From: M3007 sp039804245 | Lineage (GTDB): Bacteria; Bacteroidota; Bacteroidia; Chitinophagales; Saprospiraceae | NCBI GenBank assembly: GCA_039804245.1 | Contig: JBDLWO010000285.1 | Span: 1-6,847, forward strand | DNA: 6,847 nt | Direction: 5' to 3' | Shown here: positions 1 through 6,415 of the stretch, in pieces | Numbering within the stretch: the stretch's first letter is position 1 | Layout of the letters: every line of letters begins with the position of its first letter | Translations under genes and position numbers: made by a program | Notes under the pieces: generated by a model | Seen by the model: the letters and a program-made list of their open reading frames with translations, nothing else | Databases searched by the model: none | What the model was told of the DNA's origin: nothing

Positions 1-245
1 CAGGAGGATCCAGAAATGGCAAAATTGTATTGGTTCACCAGATGGATATTCAGGATGCTGATTTTGGTGCCGGATTTACTGTGAAAGAATATGAAAGTAT
101 CAAGTCAACCGACGAAAATGGGTGGAAGCATAACATTATTGTGCTCAAGCCCAGATCGTACAGCGCTGATTATCAGGATCTCATATTGACCGATGATGCT
201 CTGACAGATTTCAGGGTGTTGGGGGTATTTGTGGAGGTGTTGTGA
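1..245 (+). CDS. C-terminal end of an S24/LexA-type peptidase-like domain protein (partial, runs off left edge)
   Basis: The reading frame is open from base 3 to the TGA at 243-245, so this is the last roughly 80 residues of a longer protein; the TTG at position 30 is internal, not a start. The visible part has a strand reading GKIVLV, an acidic loop (DIQDADFGAGF), then TVKEYES. The TVK element followed by an alternating strand matches the position of the catalytic lysine in S24/LexA-fold autoproteases. The later IVLKP and FVEVL strands resemble the long S24-like version that I recall at the end of some helicase or DUF3427-type proteins. That family link is recall, not a search. The catalytic serine, if present, lies outside the window, so activity cannot be judged. 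The frame ends cleanly about 100 bp before the next gene. Confidence 0.55.
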   Translation, partial: GGSRNGKIVLVHQMDIQDADFGAGFTVKEYESIKSTDENGWKHNIIVLKPRSYSADYQDLILTDDALTDFRVLGVFVEVL

Positions 246-346
246 ATGTTATTTTCCTTAAAAGTCCGAATGTGACACGTTTCAAGTAAACAGAAGTCAT
301 TTTTGTTTTACAATAAAGTTTTTCAAAAATAGAATTTCCTCACACC

Positions 347-832
347 ATGCCAGGCCGCTATCTCGCCATTCTCCTCTCCATCCTCATCTGGGTAACCGGG
401 TATATGATTTCACTTTATTACTTCAGGCACAGGTTCGTACTGCGTGCACAACCGGGTGGCGAAGAGGCATATCAGGATACACCGTCAATCCGGAATTTTC
501 TGATTGGCCTGGTTGTCCTGGCGCCGTTTCTGTCAGGCACAGCATTCCGGATTGGCGACTTTCTGGAGGGCGGTGGCATCATCTGGGGGTGCTACTTTGA
601 GGATTACGGACTCATAACTCTTGGCTTGTGGTCGCTCTCCTTCATCGGACTCAGTTTTCTGTGGGTTGTCACCCTGATCAGTCCGTCCTTTCTGGGCTTT
701 CACAACCGTAAAAGTGCACTGCTGATTTATCTCGCGCACAATCTCTATACGCTGATACTTTTTCTGATCATCTATTATGGTATCAGGCACTTTTCGGGTG
801 ATCTTGGCGGTAAAGATGGAAGTTGTCTTTGA
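347..832 (+). CDS. Small four-helix integral membrane protein of unknown function
   Basis: A 161-residue protein that I do not recognise. Four hydrophobic stretches are visible at about residues 5-25, 51-65, 87-112 and 124-146, so it is very likely an inner-membrane protein. A basic segment (FRHRF) follows helix 1 and a charged loop (GGEEAYQD) precedes helix 2. No enzyme motif is evident. The ATG at 347 has no Shine-Dalgarno sequence but is preceded by CACACC, like other starts here. The C-terminal tail (GGKDGSCL) ends only 33 bp before the phosphoesterase remnant, in the same frame, so the tail may have been altered by whatever deleted the rest of that gene; this is inference. The upstream gap 246-346 is AT-rich and shows no convincing promoter. 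Confidence 0.65.
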   Translation: MPGRYLAILLSILIWVTGYMISLYYFRHRFVLRAQPGGEEAYQDTPSIRNFLIGLVVLAPFLSGTAFRIGDFLEGGGIIWGCYFEDYGLITLGLWSLSFIGLSFLWVVTLISPSFLGFHNRKSALLIYLAHNLYTLILFLIIYYGIRHFSGDLGGKDGSCL

Positions 833-865
833 GAGCAGGCTCTTCCCGCAATAACTGTTTCATAA

Positions 866-1057
866 AAAACGGCAGACTATTACCACGAGGGAAACAAAAA
901 AGTGTTTTTCGGGCACTACTGGCTGAAAGGCCTGCCTGCGCCTTTTAAATCAAACGTGTGTTGCCTCGACTACAGCGTTGCAGACAAGGGCAAGCTGGTA
1001 GCGTACCAGCTTGATGATAATCACCATATTGATTCAAACAAATTCGTTTACGTCTGA
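866..1057 (+). pseudogene. C-terminal remnant of a calcineurin-like metallophosphoesterase
   Basis: This frame has no usable ATG start and follows a TAA at 863-865. Translated directly it contains KKVFFGHYWLKG, then CCLDYSVADKGKLVAYQLDD and a final NKFVYV before the TGA at 1055-1057. The FGHYWL-G and CLDYSVA-G-LVAY patterns are ones I know from the C-termini of bacterial calcineurin-like metallophosphoesterases, which are usually about 300 residues. Only about 60 residues remain; the metal-binding N-terminal motifs (GDxHG, GDxxD and GNHE types) are absent upstream, where the 161-residue membrane protein ends at 832. The codons between 833 and 865, in the same frame, may be a further degraded piece. 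The fragment should be non-functional. It is either the scar of a deletion or an assembly join. Confidence 0.72.
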
Positions 1058-1068
1058 TATTCAACACC

Positions 1069-1335
1069 ATGACCCGATATAAATTCTGTCAGAGTTGCGG
1101 TTATCCGCTGAAAAAAGACAAAAAAGGCGGAGGCTCCGAAAAAGACGGTTCTATCAGCCCCAGGTACTGTTCTATGTGCTACGAAAATGGTGAGTTCCTC
1201 ACGCCACCCGAAGTGGATACCGCAGAGAAAATGCAGCAATTCTGCATCAGCGAGATGAAAAAATCGGGAATGAACGGTATTTTTGCCTGGCTGGCCACGC
1301 GAGCCATTCCGAAGCTGGAAAGGTGGAGGAGGTAA
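1069..1335 (+). CDS. Putative zinc-ribbon domain protein (Zn_ribbon_2-like)
   Basis: An 88-residue protein with a clear CxxC...CxxC zinc site: C7 and C10 in FCQSCGYPL, and C34 and C37 in YCSMCYENG. Between them lies a GGGSEKDGS loop that is typical of the family. The C-terminal half (EKMQQFCISEMKKSG, then WLATRAIPKLERW) matches the conserved helical tail I recall for small bacterial proteins of the putative zinc-ribbon family PF12674. Length and domain order are those of a complete member. The function of the family is not established; a structural zinc site and a protein- or nucleic-acid-binding role are plausible but inferred. The ATG is preceded by CAACACC and lies 11 bp after the phosphoesterase remnant's stop. 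A strong hairpin follows the stop codon. Confidence 0.82.
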   Translation: MTRYKFCQSCGYPLKKDKKGGGSEKDGSISPRYCSMCYENGEFLTPPEVDTAEKMQQFCISEMKKSGMNGIFAWLATRAIPKLERWRR

Positions 1336-1345
1336 ACTCAATGCG

Positions 1346-1368
1346 AGGCAGAAATATCGTTTCTGCCT
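1346..1368 (+). terminator. Perfect hairpin after the zinc-ribbon gene, probable terminator
   Basis: AGGCAGAAA (1346-1354) pairs perfectly with TTTCTGCCT (1360-1368) around a 5-base loop, TATCG. It lies 10 bp after the zinc-ribbon stop. There is no long T-run after it, so termination is likely rather than certain. It ends only 3 bp before the ATG at 1372, which would leave that start hidden against the stem and argues for the OsmC start at 1417. Confidence 0.55.
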
Positions 1369-1416
1369 GAAATGAATACAGACACTCAAACAATTTGCAG
1401 GTCTTTTACGAACTTC

Positions 1417-1902
1417 ATGCCCACTCATCTTCATACCTACAAATCAACTGTGCAGTGGACAGGCAATACCGGTTCAGGCACGGCCAGTTATCAGTCTTAC
1501 GAAAGGGATTATATTGTCTCCACAGAGAACAAAATGGACATTCCGGGCTCCTCCGACCCTGCCTTCCGGGGTAATCCGGGCAGGCACAATCCCGAAGACC
1601 TGCTGCTTGCTTCGCTTGCTTCCTGCCATTTGTTGTGGTACCTGCACCTGTGCGCGCAGGCGGGCGTGACAGTTCTTGACTATACCGACCGCGCAACCGG
1701 AACAATGCAGGAGAATGCTGATGGTTCCGGCTGTTTTATAGAAGTTACGCTTAACCCCACAGTTACTGTTGCCGATCAGTCCATGATCGAAAAAGCCAAC
1801 GAGTTGCATAAAAAGGCCGGAGATTATTGTTTCATAGCGAACTCGGTCAATTTCCCGGTCAGGTATCATCCGCGCATATTTTCGGCGGATCAACAGATAT
1901 GA
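1417..1902 (+). CDS. OsmC family protein (thiol-dependent peroxidase-like)
   Basis: A protein of 161 residues from the ATG at 1417 (176 from an alternative ATG at 1372). OsmC/Ohr proteins reduce organic hydroperoxides in the cytoplasm with two redox cysteines. Both candidate residues are visible, numbered from 1372: C85 in LASLASCHLLWYLHL at the start of the central helix, and C153 in GDYCFIANS, a spacing typical of the family. The PEDLLLASLASCH motif and the STVQWTGNTGSGTASYQSY N-terminus match the OsmC-like subgroup I know, whose members usually begin MPTHL-Y; this is why I prefer 1417, together with the hairpin that crowds 1372. C94 and C121 are extra cysteines. It appears complete. Substrate is unknown; this subgroup is not the classical Ohr, so peroxidase activity is inferred from the cysteine pair. 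Confidence 0.87.
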   Translation: MPTHLHTYKSTVQWTGNTGSGTASYQSYERDYIVSTENKMDIPGSSDPAFRGNPGRHNPEDLLLASLASCHLLWYLHLCAQAGVTVLDYTDRATGTMQENADGSGCFIEVTLNPTVTVADQSMIEKANELHKKAGDYCFIANSVNFPVRYHPRIFSADQQI

Positions 1903-2010
1903 TCGCGATTACTGCATATATTTACCCTGAAATATTGTCACTTTCTCACTCCCCGAGGATCATAGCCACGATTTTTCCGGATATCCTCCCATTCTGAAAC
2001 CTTCTTCCCA

Positions 2011-2652
2011 ATGCGCATCATCTCTTTGTTGTCTGTATCAGCCCTGTCTCTTTCAGTTTTTATACTTTCGTGCGCTGCCCCCCGAAGTGCTGCAATCCCG
2101 CACAAAGACCCCGAACTGCTGGCGTTTGCCGAACTGCTGACTGGTAATTTTTCCAGCAGGAAACAAGCCGAATCCGACAGCACCTATCTCGATATCAGCC
2201 TGTCAATGAGCCGGATATGGAGCGACAGAACGGATGCTGTCTGGCTGTATGTGGAGCAGGCCGTATCTGCAAAAAAAGACAAGCCATACCGGCAGCGGGT
2301 CTATAAACTGGGCCACCCTTCGGAAAATATTTTTACCAGCGATATTTACACCATCAGAAATCAGCAGGAGTTTGCAGGTCTGCAAAACGACCCTGCAAAA
2401 CAAAAACTGCTCAAACCCGATATCATTGATCTCAAGGAAGGGTGTACCGTAACCCTTGAGCGATACGGCAAAAAATATGAAGGCGGTACAGATGCCGACA
2501 AATGTCCGTCAGATTTGCGCGGAGCGAAATATGCCACTACCAAAATAAGGCTTGAAAAAGGTCTGCTGGTATCCTGGGATCAGGGTTTCGATGCCTCGGG
2601 CAATCAGGTCTGGGGAGCAACTGCCGGAGGTTACAGGTTTGTAAAAGAATGA
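2011..2652 (+). CDS. CpcT/CpeT-like (DUF1001-type) lipoprotein
   Basis: A 213-residue protein beginning with a lipoprotein signal peptide: a hydrophobic run ending in FILSC, with the lipid-attachment cysteine at residue 21. It is therefore probably membrane-anchored on the periplasmic side. The mature part carries the order of motifs I associate with the CpcT/CpeT family: LLTGNFSS near residue 43, a WLYVEQAV strand near 78, YRQRVYKL near 92, a GC-VTLERY segment near 143, GAKYATTKI near 171, and SWDQGFDASGNQVWG followed by GGYRF at the end. In cyanobacteria this family attaches bilins to phycobiliproteins. No phycobiliprotein is present here and the organism looks like a Bacteroidota member, so the ligand and role are unknown. 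The ATG follows CTTCCCA with no Shine-Dalgarno. It ends 40 bp before the desaturase pair. Confidence 0.78.
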   Translation: MRIISLLSVSALSLSVFILSCAAPRSAAIPHKDPELLAFAELLTGNFSSRKQAESDSTYLDISLSMSRIWSDRTDAVWLYVEQAVSAKKDKPYRQRVYKLGHPSENIFTSDIYTIRNQQEFAGLQNDPAKQKLLKPDIIDLKEGCTVTLERYGKKYEGGTDADKCPSDLRGAKYATTKIRLEKGLLVSWDQGFDASGNQVWGATAGGYRFVKE

Positions 2653-2692
2653 ATCACGAACTTTCTTAACCAGGTTCAAACACCGCAAGTCC

Positions 2693-3790
2693 ATGAAAAA
2701 ACTGAAATTTTCCAAAGACGAAGGCTCCGAATTCTACAGGGAACTCATTGAACGGGTGGACCGCTATTTCGAGGAAGAGGGTATTCCGAAAACGGGAGGC
2801 CGCACGATGATGTTCAAAATTTTTCTGTACTTCAGTCTGGATGTGCTCTTCTATGCCCTGATGATTACCAGCACCTCAGAAGTCGCTTTTTACTCTTGTT
2901 ACCTGCTCATGGGACTGTCGGTTCTGCTCACAGCCTTCAATATCTCCCATGATGCCGCACACGGTGTGGCCGTCAGAAGCAAATACTGGAACAGGGTACT
3001 CTTTTCCCTCAGTTTCAATCTGCAGGGCAATAATGCATACGTATGGGGTAAAAACCACAATGAATCGCACCATTTATATACAAATGTGGAAGGCAGTGAC
3101 ATTGACGTGCTCCACAATCCGCTTTTCCGCATGACGGAGAGCCAGGAACTGAAGTGGTTTCACCGGTACCAGTATATCTATGCGCCTTTTTTGTATCTGC
3201 TCTATTCGCTGAACTGGTTCCTGTTCCGCGAAACACTCATGATTTTCAATTACTCCAGCCGGACAATCAAGGTTGAAATACCCCGCAACGAGGTGATAAA
3301 ACTGGTTGTTTACAAGCTGCTCTACATCGGTTACATGATTATTCTGCCCGGATTTCTGCTGCCTTTCGGCTGGACGGCCGTTCTGCTGGCTTTCCTGCTG
3401 AATCACCTGATGGTTTCTATTGTTTTTGTAGCTGTACTCGGCGTTTCTCACCTCTCGGATTACGTGGAGCATCCGGTGCCCGACAGCCAGAACCGCCTCA
3501 ATATGAGCTGGCCCAAACTGCAGATGTGCACCTCGGTGGACTACAACGCCGACAGTGTATTCTTCAACTGGACACTCGGCGGATTCAACGCACACGCGCT
3601 GCACCACCTGCTACCCAATATCTGCCATACCCATTATCTCGAAATACTGCCGATATTCAGGGAACTTGCCCGCAAACACGGACTGAGCTACATGGAAATG
3701 CCCTACCACAAATCGCTGGCCTCCCATTTCAGGTTCCTGAAAGGTATGGGCGCCGCACCTCAATTCAAACCGATCCCCTTTGAAGGATAA
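2693..3790 (+). CDS. Membrane fatty acid desaturase, first of a tandem pair
   Basis: A 365-residue member of the membrane di-iron fatty acid desaturase family (PF00487), which introduces a cis double bond into acyl chains using O2 and electrons from a ferredoxin- or cytochrome-type donor. All three histidine boxes are present: HDAAH (86-90), HNESHH (122-127) and HALHH (301-305). Hydrophobic segments lie at about 43-85 and 205-251, and a FHRYQYIYAP element follows box 2. The N-terminus (KLKFSKDE, FYRELIERVDRYF) resembles Bacteroidota proteins annotated as linoleoyl-CoA or acyl-lipid desaturases. No cytochrome b5 domain is fused and box 3 begins with H rather than Q, unlike typical front-end desaturases, so position specificity cannot be assigned. 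Length is normal and the gene appears intact. It is probably co-transcribed with the next gene, which it overlaps. Confidence 0.9.
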   Translation: MKKLKFSKDEGSEFYRELIERVDRYFEEEGIPKTGGRTMMFKIFLYFSLDVLFYALMITSTSEVAFYSCYLLMGLSVLLTAFNISHDAAHGVAVRSKYWNRVLFSLSFNLQGNNAYVWGKNHNESHHLYTNVEGSDIDVLHNPLFRMTESQELKWFHRYQYIYAPFLYLLYSLNWFLFRETLMIFNYSSRTIKVEIPRNEVIKLVVYKLLYIGYMIILPGFLLPFGWTAVLLAFLLNHLMVSIVFVAVLGVSHLSDYVEHPVPDSQNRLNMSWPKLQMCTSVDYNADSVFFNWTLGGFNAHALHHLLPNICHTHYLEILPIFRELARKHGLSYMEMPYHKSLASHFRFLKGMGAAPQFKPIPFEG

Positions 3791-4856
3791 GCACATATAT
3801 ATTGCAGAGGACAGCGAGCTGTTCAGATCTGTCTGCCGGAGCGTGGAGGAGCAACACCTCGACAGCGACAGGTATTTTTACCTGAAGTTACTGCTGAAGT
3901 TTGTGTTCTGGTTCACCCTGCTGCTGTTTTTCTATACGCGCCTGTACGTGTCAGCAAGTCCTGCCGTCTTCGTACTCTTTTATGTCCTGTACGGATATTC
4001 AGCGTTGCTGCTGGCCTTCAATTTTGCGCATGACTTCGCGCATGGTACCGTTTTCAGGTCTGAAAAGCTGAATAACTTCTGTTACACGGTCATATATACC
4101 TTCCTGGGTGCGCACGCGGAAGCATGGAAGGAACGGCATATCCACTCCCACCACCACGCGCCCAATGTCGAACACTATGATTCAGATCTGAAAATAACCA
4201 ATCTGATCAGACTGACCCCCGGCAGTCCGAAACGCTGGTATCACCGGTATCAGCATATTTATGCACCGCTTGCCTATACAATCTATTCACTTTTCTGGAT
4301 TTTCATCAAAGATATTGTCATACTGTTCTCAAAGGATGAATACACGCATAAAAAGGGAGTTCTGTACCATTTGTCTTTCTGGACACAAAAAGCAGTGTAT
4401 TTCACTTTTATACTGATAATGCCGCTGATGTACGCACCCCAGCTCCGAACTACCGTGCTCGCCGGTTTTCTGCTCATGCATCTGCTGCAGTCGCTGTTTC
4501 TGCTGATGACCTTCCTGATGACGCATCATGTTGAAACGACGATGTATCCGACTACCGACGAGCAGGGGAATATCCGTACCTCCTGGCTGATGAATCAGGT
4601 GGGCAGTTCCAATGATATGCACCCCTTCAGTCGCGTGGCCAACTTTGTCTTCGGTGGATTCAACAACCACATTGCCCATCACCTGTTCCCGAATTATCAT
4701 CATATGTATTATCCGGAAATCAGCCGGATCGTATACGGAATACTCGAGAGGCAACACATACATCCCAACCATACAACATACCGGGGCGGGGTAGTGTCGC
4801 ATCTGAGGTTGCTGAAGCGGATGGGGCGGGCGGATGATTTGGTAGTAAGTAAATGA
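3780..4856 (+). CDS. Membrane fatty acid desaturase, second of a tandem pair (TTG start)
   Basis: A 358-residue paralogue of the preceding gene. The histidine boxes are complete: HDFAH (84-88), HIHSHH (120-125, followed by a further H) and HIAHH (297-301). It shares with its neighbour a similar box 1 context (AFN-HD-AHG), the HRYQ-IYAP element after box 2 (here 155-163) and the GGFN-H--HHL-PN block around box 3, while most other positions differ, so the duplication is old. The likely start is TTG at 3780, inside the last codons of gene one, giving an 11-bp overlap and probable translational coupling; the first ATG in frame would remove far too much. The N-terminal helix (ELFRSVCRSVEEQH) aligns with that of gene one from this start. 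The two enzymes probably act on different substrates or positions, or as a heteromer; this is inference. Confidence 0.88.
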   Translation: MKDKHIYIAEDSELFRSVCRSVEEQHLDSDRYFYLKLLLKFVFWFTLLLFFYTRLYVSASPAVFVLFYVLYGYSALLLAFNFAHDFAHGTVFRSEKLNNFCYTVIYTFLGAHAEAWKERHIHSHHHAPNVEHYDSDLKITNLIRLTPGSPKRWYHRYQHIYAPLAYTIYSLFWIFIKDIVILFSKDEYTHKKGVLYHLSFWTQKAVYFTFILIMPLMYAPQLRTTVLAGFLLMHLLQSLFLLMTFLMTHHVETTMYPTTDEQGNIRTSWLMNQVGSSNDMHPFSRVANFVFGGFNNHIAHHLFPNYHHMYYPEISRIVYGILERQHIHPNHTTYRGGVVSHLRLLKRMGRADDLVVSK

Positions 4857-4870
4857 GAAAGTACTTTCTC
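4855..4870 (+). terminator. Perfect 16-bp palindrome at the end of the desaturase pair
   Basis: GAGAAAGTACTTTCTC is its own reverse complement and overlaps the last two bases of the TGA of the second desaturase. As RNA it folds to a 6-bp stem with a GUAC loop. No T-run follows, so it may be a weak terminator, an RNA-end stabiliser, or a dimer-binding site for a regulator of the gene at 4891. Its role is not settled by the sequence. Confidence 0.35.
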
Positions 4871-4890
4871 TCAGAAATTGAAATGCAGCA

Positions 4891-5415
4891 ATGACACCAG
4901 GACAGCAGCAACGTATCAAAAACAAAATTGCAAAAATCAAAGCGGCATTGGCTGCCGACAAGCGGCGCCATGGTGGCTGTTACGACGACAGCAGGGGGTT
5001 GAGGTACCTGCCACCCGCCCTGTATATTCAGCTGGGAGATTACACCGGCGGACTACGCTACATGACCTGGTTTGGGAAAAATTTTAAAGACGATCGTGGT
5101 TTTCCCGAATTTCTCTTTGAATGGATGATTATTCTGTTTAAAACCGGAAGGCTCAAAGAAGCAGCCCGAATGGCAACCCAAACCTACAGTTGTAATAATT
5201 ATGTTATTGACAAGTTTTTCGGGCTATCTCTCCATAGAAAAAACAGACCTGAATTCTGGTGGCCGGAAACACTGGATTATGCTAACGAACATTTTAATTA
5301 TTCGCACCACCAGGAAGGATTGTCGGATTTTACGGAGTGGCTGGAAATGTTGTCAAAGTCAGAGGAATTTCTTGCTTTCAGGGCAAAATTTGATGAAGAC
5401 AAGCAGCGGAAGTAA
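4891..5415 (+). CDS. Conserved protein of unknown function, helical, TPR-like
   Basis: A 174-residue soluble protein without a signal peptide or membrane segment. The start is basic and helical (QQQRIKNKIAKIKAALAADKRR), followed by GGCYDDSRGLRYLPPALYIQLGDYTGG, then LRYMTWFGKNFKDDRGFPEFLFEWMIILFKTGRLKEAARMA. The last segment has helix-turn-helix pair character like a tetratricopeptide repeat (FEWMIILFKTGRLKEAARMA resembles one repeat), and I recall similar Bacteroidota hypothetical proteins with RGLRY and FPEFLFEW motifs. A protein-binding scaffold role is possible, but no function can be assigned. The ATG at 4891 is preceded by ATGCAGCA; it is 34 bp after the desaturase stop and separated from it by the palindrome, so it may be a separate transcription unit. 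Confidence 0.72.
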   Translation: MTPGQQQRIKNKIAKIKAALAADKRRHGGCYDDSRGLRYLPPALYIQLGDYTGGLRYMTWFGKNFKDDRGFPEFLFEWMIILFKTGRLKEAARMATQTYSCNNYVIDKFFGLSLHRKNRPEFWWPETLDYANEHFNYSHHQEGLSDFTEWLEMLSKSEEFLAFRAKFDEDKQRK

Positions 5416-5423
5416 CCGCGGTT
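5414..5423. repeat. 10-bp palindrome at the stop of the TPR-like gene
   Basis: AACCGCGGTT is a perfect palindrome that shares the last two bases of the TAA at 5413-5415. It could fold as a short stem at the end of the mRNA or bind a dimeric protein ahead of the sigma gene. It is short enough to be chance. Confidence 0.25.
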
Positions 5424-5467
5424 GTTTCACGATTCATTAATATCTTGTCGTAGAAAAATTAACTTTG
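5423..5467 (+). promoter_or_regulatory. Candidate promoter region upstream of the damaged sigma gene
   Basis: Two weak signals overlap. TAACTTTG at 5460-5467 matches the Bacteroidota -7 consensus TAnnTTTG exactly, but no TTTG element stands 19-21 bp upstream. Separately, TGTTTC (5423-5428) and TGTCGTA (5446-5452) are 17 bp apart and vaguely resemble an ECF-type -35/-10 pair, which would fit autoregulation. Neither is decisive. The leader to the ATG at 5595 would be more than 120 bases. Confidence 0.3.
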
Positions 5468-5594
5468 ATACAGATTCCAACTATTGAGAGATACGTGCAT
5501 CTATATATACACCCGGACAGGGTGACTGGAAAAGGTGTAAAATGGCCAACAAGAGTCCTTGTGTACCAGTTTCAGGATAAACATTTGTTGCACC

Positions 5595-6107
5595 ATGTTG
5601 TCTGCCCAACAAGAAAAAGATCTGATAGCTCGCTGCCTGCAGGGCAACCAGAAGGCGCAGTTTGAACTGTACAGCCGTTACGTTTCGGCGATGTACAATA
5701 CCGCTATCAGGATTCTTGGTCATTCCGGCGAGGCACAGGACGTACTCCAGGAAGGATTTTCCCGGGTATTTCAACAACTGCATACGTTCCGGCAGGAATC
5801 AGGCACAGGTACTTGGATCAAACGAATTGTCGTGAATACCGCGCTGCAACATCTGCGCTCCAGGAAACAGTTGCAATTCGTGGAGTTGAACCAGCAACTG
5901 GAACAAATACCTGAAACCACAGATAATTTTCCGGATTTCGACGCAGAAACCCTTCACAACGCCATCAAAAAACTGCCCGATGGAGCGCGGGTGATATTCA
6001 TACTATTGGATGGTTTATATTCGGAGTATTGCTGCTCGTCACGGGTATCATGCTCGGCTATTGGTGGAATGAATCAAATCACCGGCCATCGGAAAATATT
6101 CAGATAG
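5595..6107 (+). pseudogene. ECF sigma-70 factor lacking region 4 (internally deleted)
   Basis: From the ATG at 5595 (CACC before it; a TTG at 5559 only adds an unconserved leader) the protein begins like an ECF sigma factor. LIARCLQGNQKAQFELYSRY and the DVLQEGFSRVFQQL core are region 2.1-2.2, and FRQESGTGTWIKRIVVNTALQHLRS is region 2.3-2.4 and the following helix. The linker leads to LHNAIKKLPDGARVIF, the first helix of region 4. Just after RVIF, near base 6000, similarity stops: the helix-turn-helix that binds the -35 element is absent and the frame continues in about 35 unrelated residues to a TGA at 6105-6107. Those bases, read in another frame, encode the membrane helix of the next gene. 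The residual product might bind core polymerase through region 2, but could not read a normal ECF promoter. Confidence 0.8.
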
Positions 6108-6415
6108 CCGAACTGCCCGAACCCTGGAAAAATAAAGTCCTCGAATATCAAAAGCTGGCGAGCGAGCGGGAACATACAGTGCGTACCCTGCTGACCAGCA
6201 GTGCCCAGCTTCCGTTCGAAACCGGGGAACTGGAAGAACTTGATCGCTTTCAGCAGGAATTTATGGCCGATTTCCAGGCCCTTCCAAAAGACGAAAAAAC
6301 AGCAGCCCGGTATCTGCACTACTACGAGCAGAAAATCCGGATACTCGAACTCATTATCAAACAAATTCAACTGAGAAAAAATGAAACAGAAAAACGCCCG
6401 TATCTCGAGATCTAA
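6002..6415 (+). pseudogene. C-terminal part of a membrane anti-sigma factor, N-terminus lost
   Basis: Beginning about base 6002, in the frame +2 relative to the sigma gene, the translation reads as a single membrane helix (GWFIFGVLLLVTGIMLGYWW) followed by about 115 residues of charged, helical, coiled-coil-like outer domain, including LASEREHTVRTLL, LDRFQQEFMADFQALP and YLHYYEQKIRILELIIKQIQ, ending at the TAA at 6413-6415. A one-helix protein directly behind an ECF sigma gene is the usual place of its anti-sigma factor in Bacteroidota. The cytoplasmic domain that would hold the sigma factor is missing, having been removed with sigma region 4. The only candidate starts are inside the helix (TTG at 6029). 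The exact junction lies between about 6000 and 6008. Confidence 0.7.

Noticed and set aside
991..1013. Perfect 10-bp inverted repeat CAAGCTGGTA/TACCAGCTTG with a 3-base loop
   Set aside because: It lies inside the phosphoesterase remnant and encodes the conserved GKLVAYQL stretch, so it is explained by coding sequence and is not near a transcript end. It could still fold, but I see no reason to call it a terminator.
1048..1434. Minus-strand frame of 128 residues across the zinc-ribbon gene
   Set aside because: The plus-strand CxxC pairs and family tail are decisive, so this frame is a shadow.
1903..2010. Short palindromes ATCGCGAT and GGATATCC between OsmC and the lipoprotein gene
   Set aside because: At 8 bp each they are within chance for a gap of this size, and no promoter consensus lines up with them.
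3074..3607. Long minus-strand frame of 177 residues
   Set aside because: It is antisense to the first desaturase, whose histidine boxes and hydrophobic pattern are clear. The minus translation has no recognisable motif.
4329..4961. Minus-strand frame of 210 residues
   Set aside because: It is antisense to the second desaturase and its low-complexity histidine and glutamine content mirrors that gene.
5559..5594. Upstream TTG start for the sigma gene
   Set aside because: The twelve added residues do not resemble a sigma N-terminus, and ATG 5595 has the CACC context seen at other starts.
5595..6107. Programmed ribosomal frameshift joining sigma to anti-sigma
   Set aside because: A frameshift would not restore the missing region 4 or the missing anti-sigma domain, and there is no slippery heptamer at the junction.
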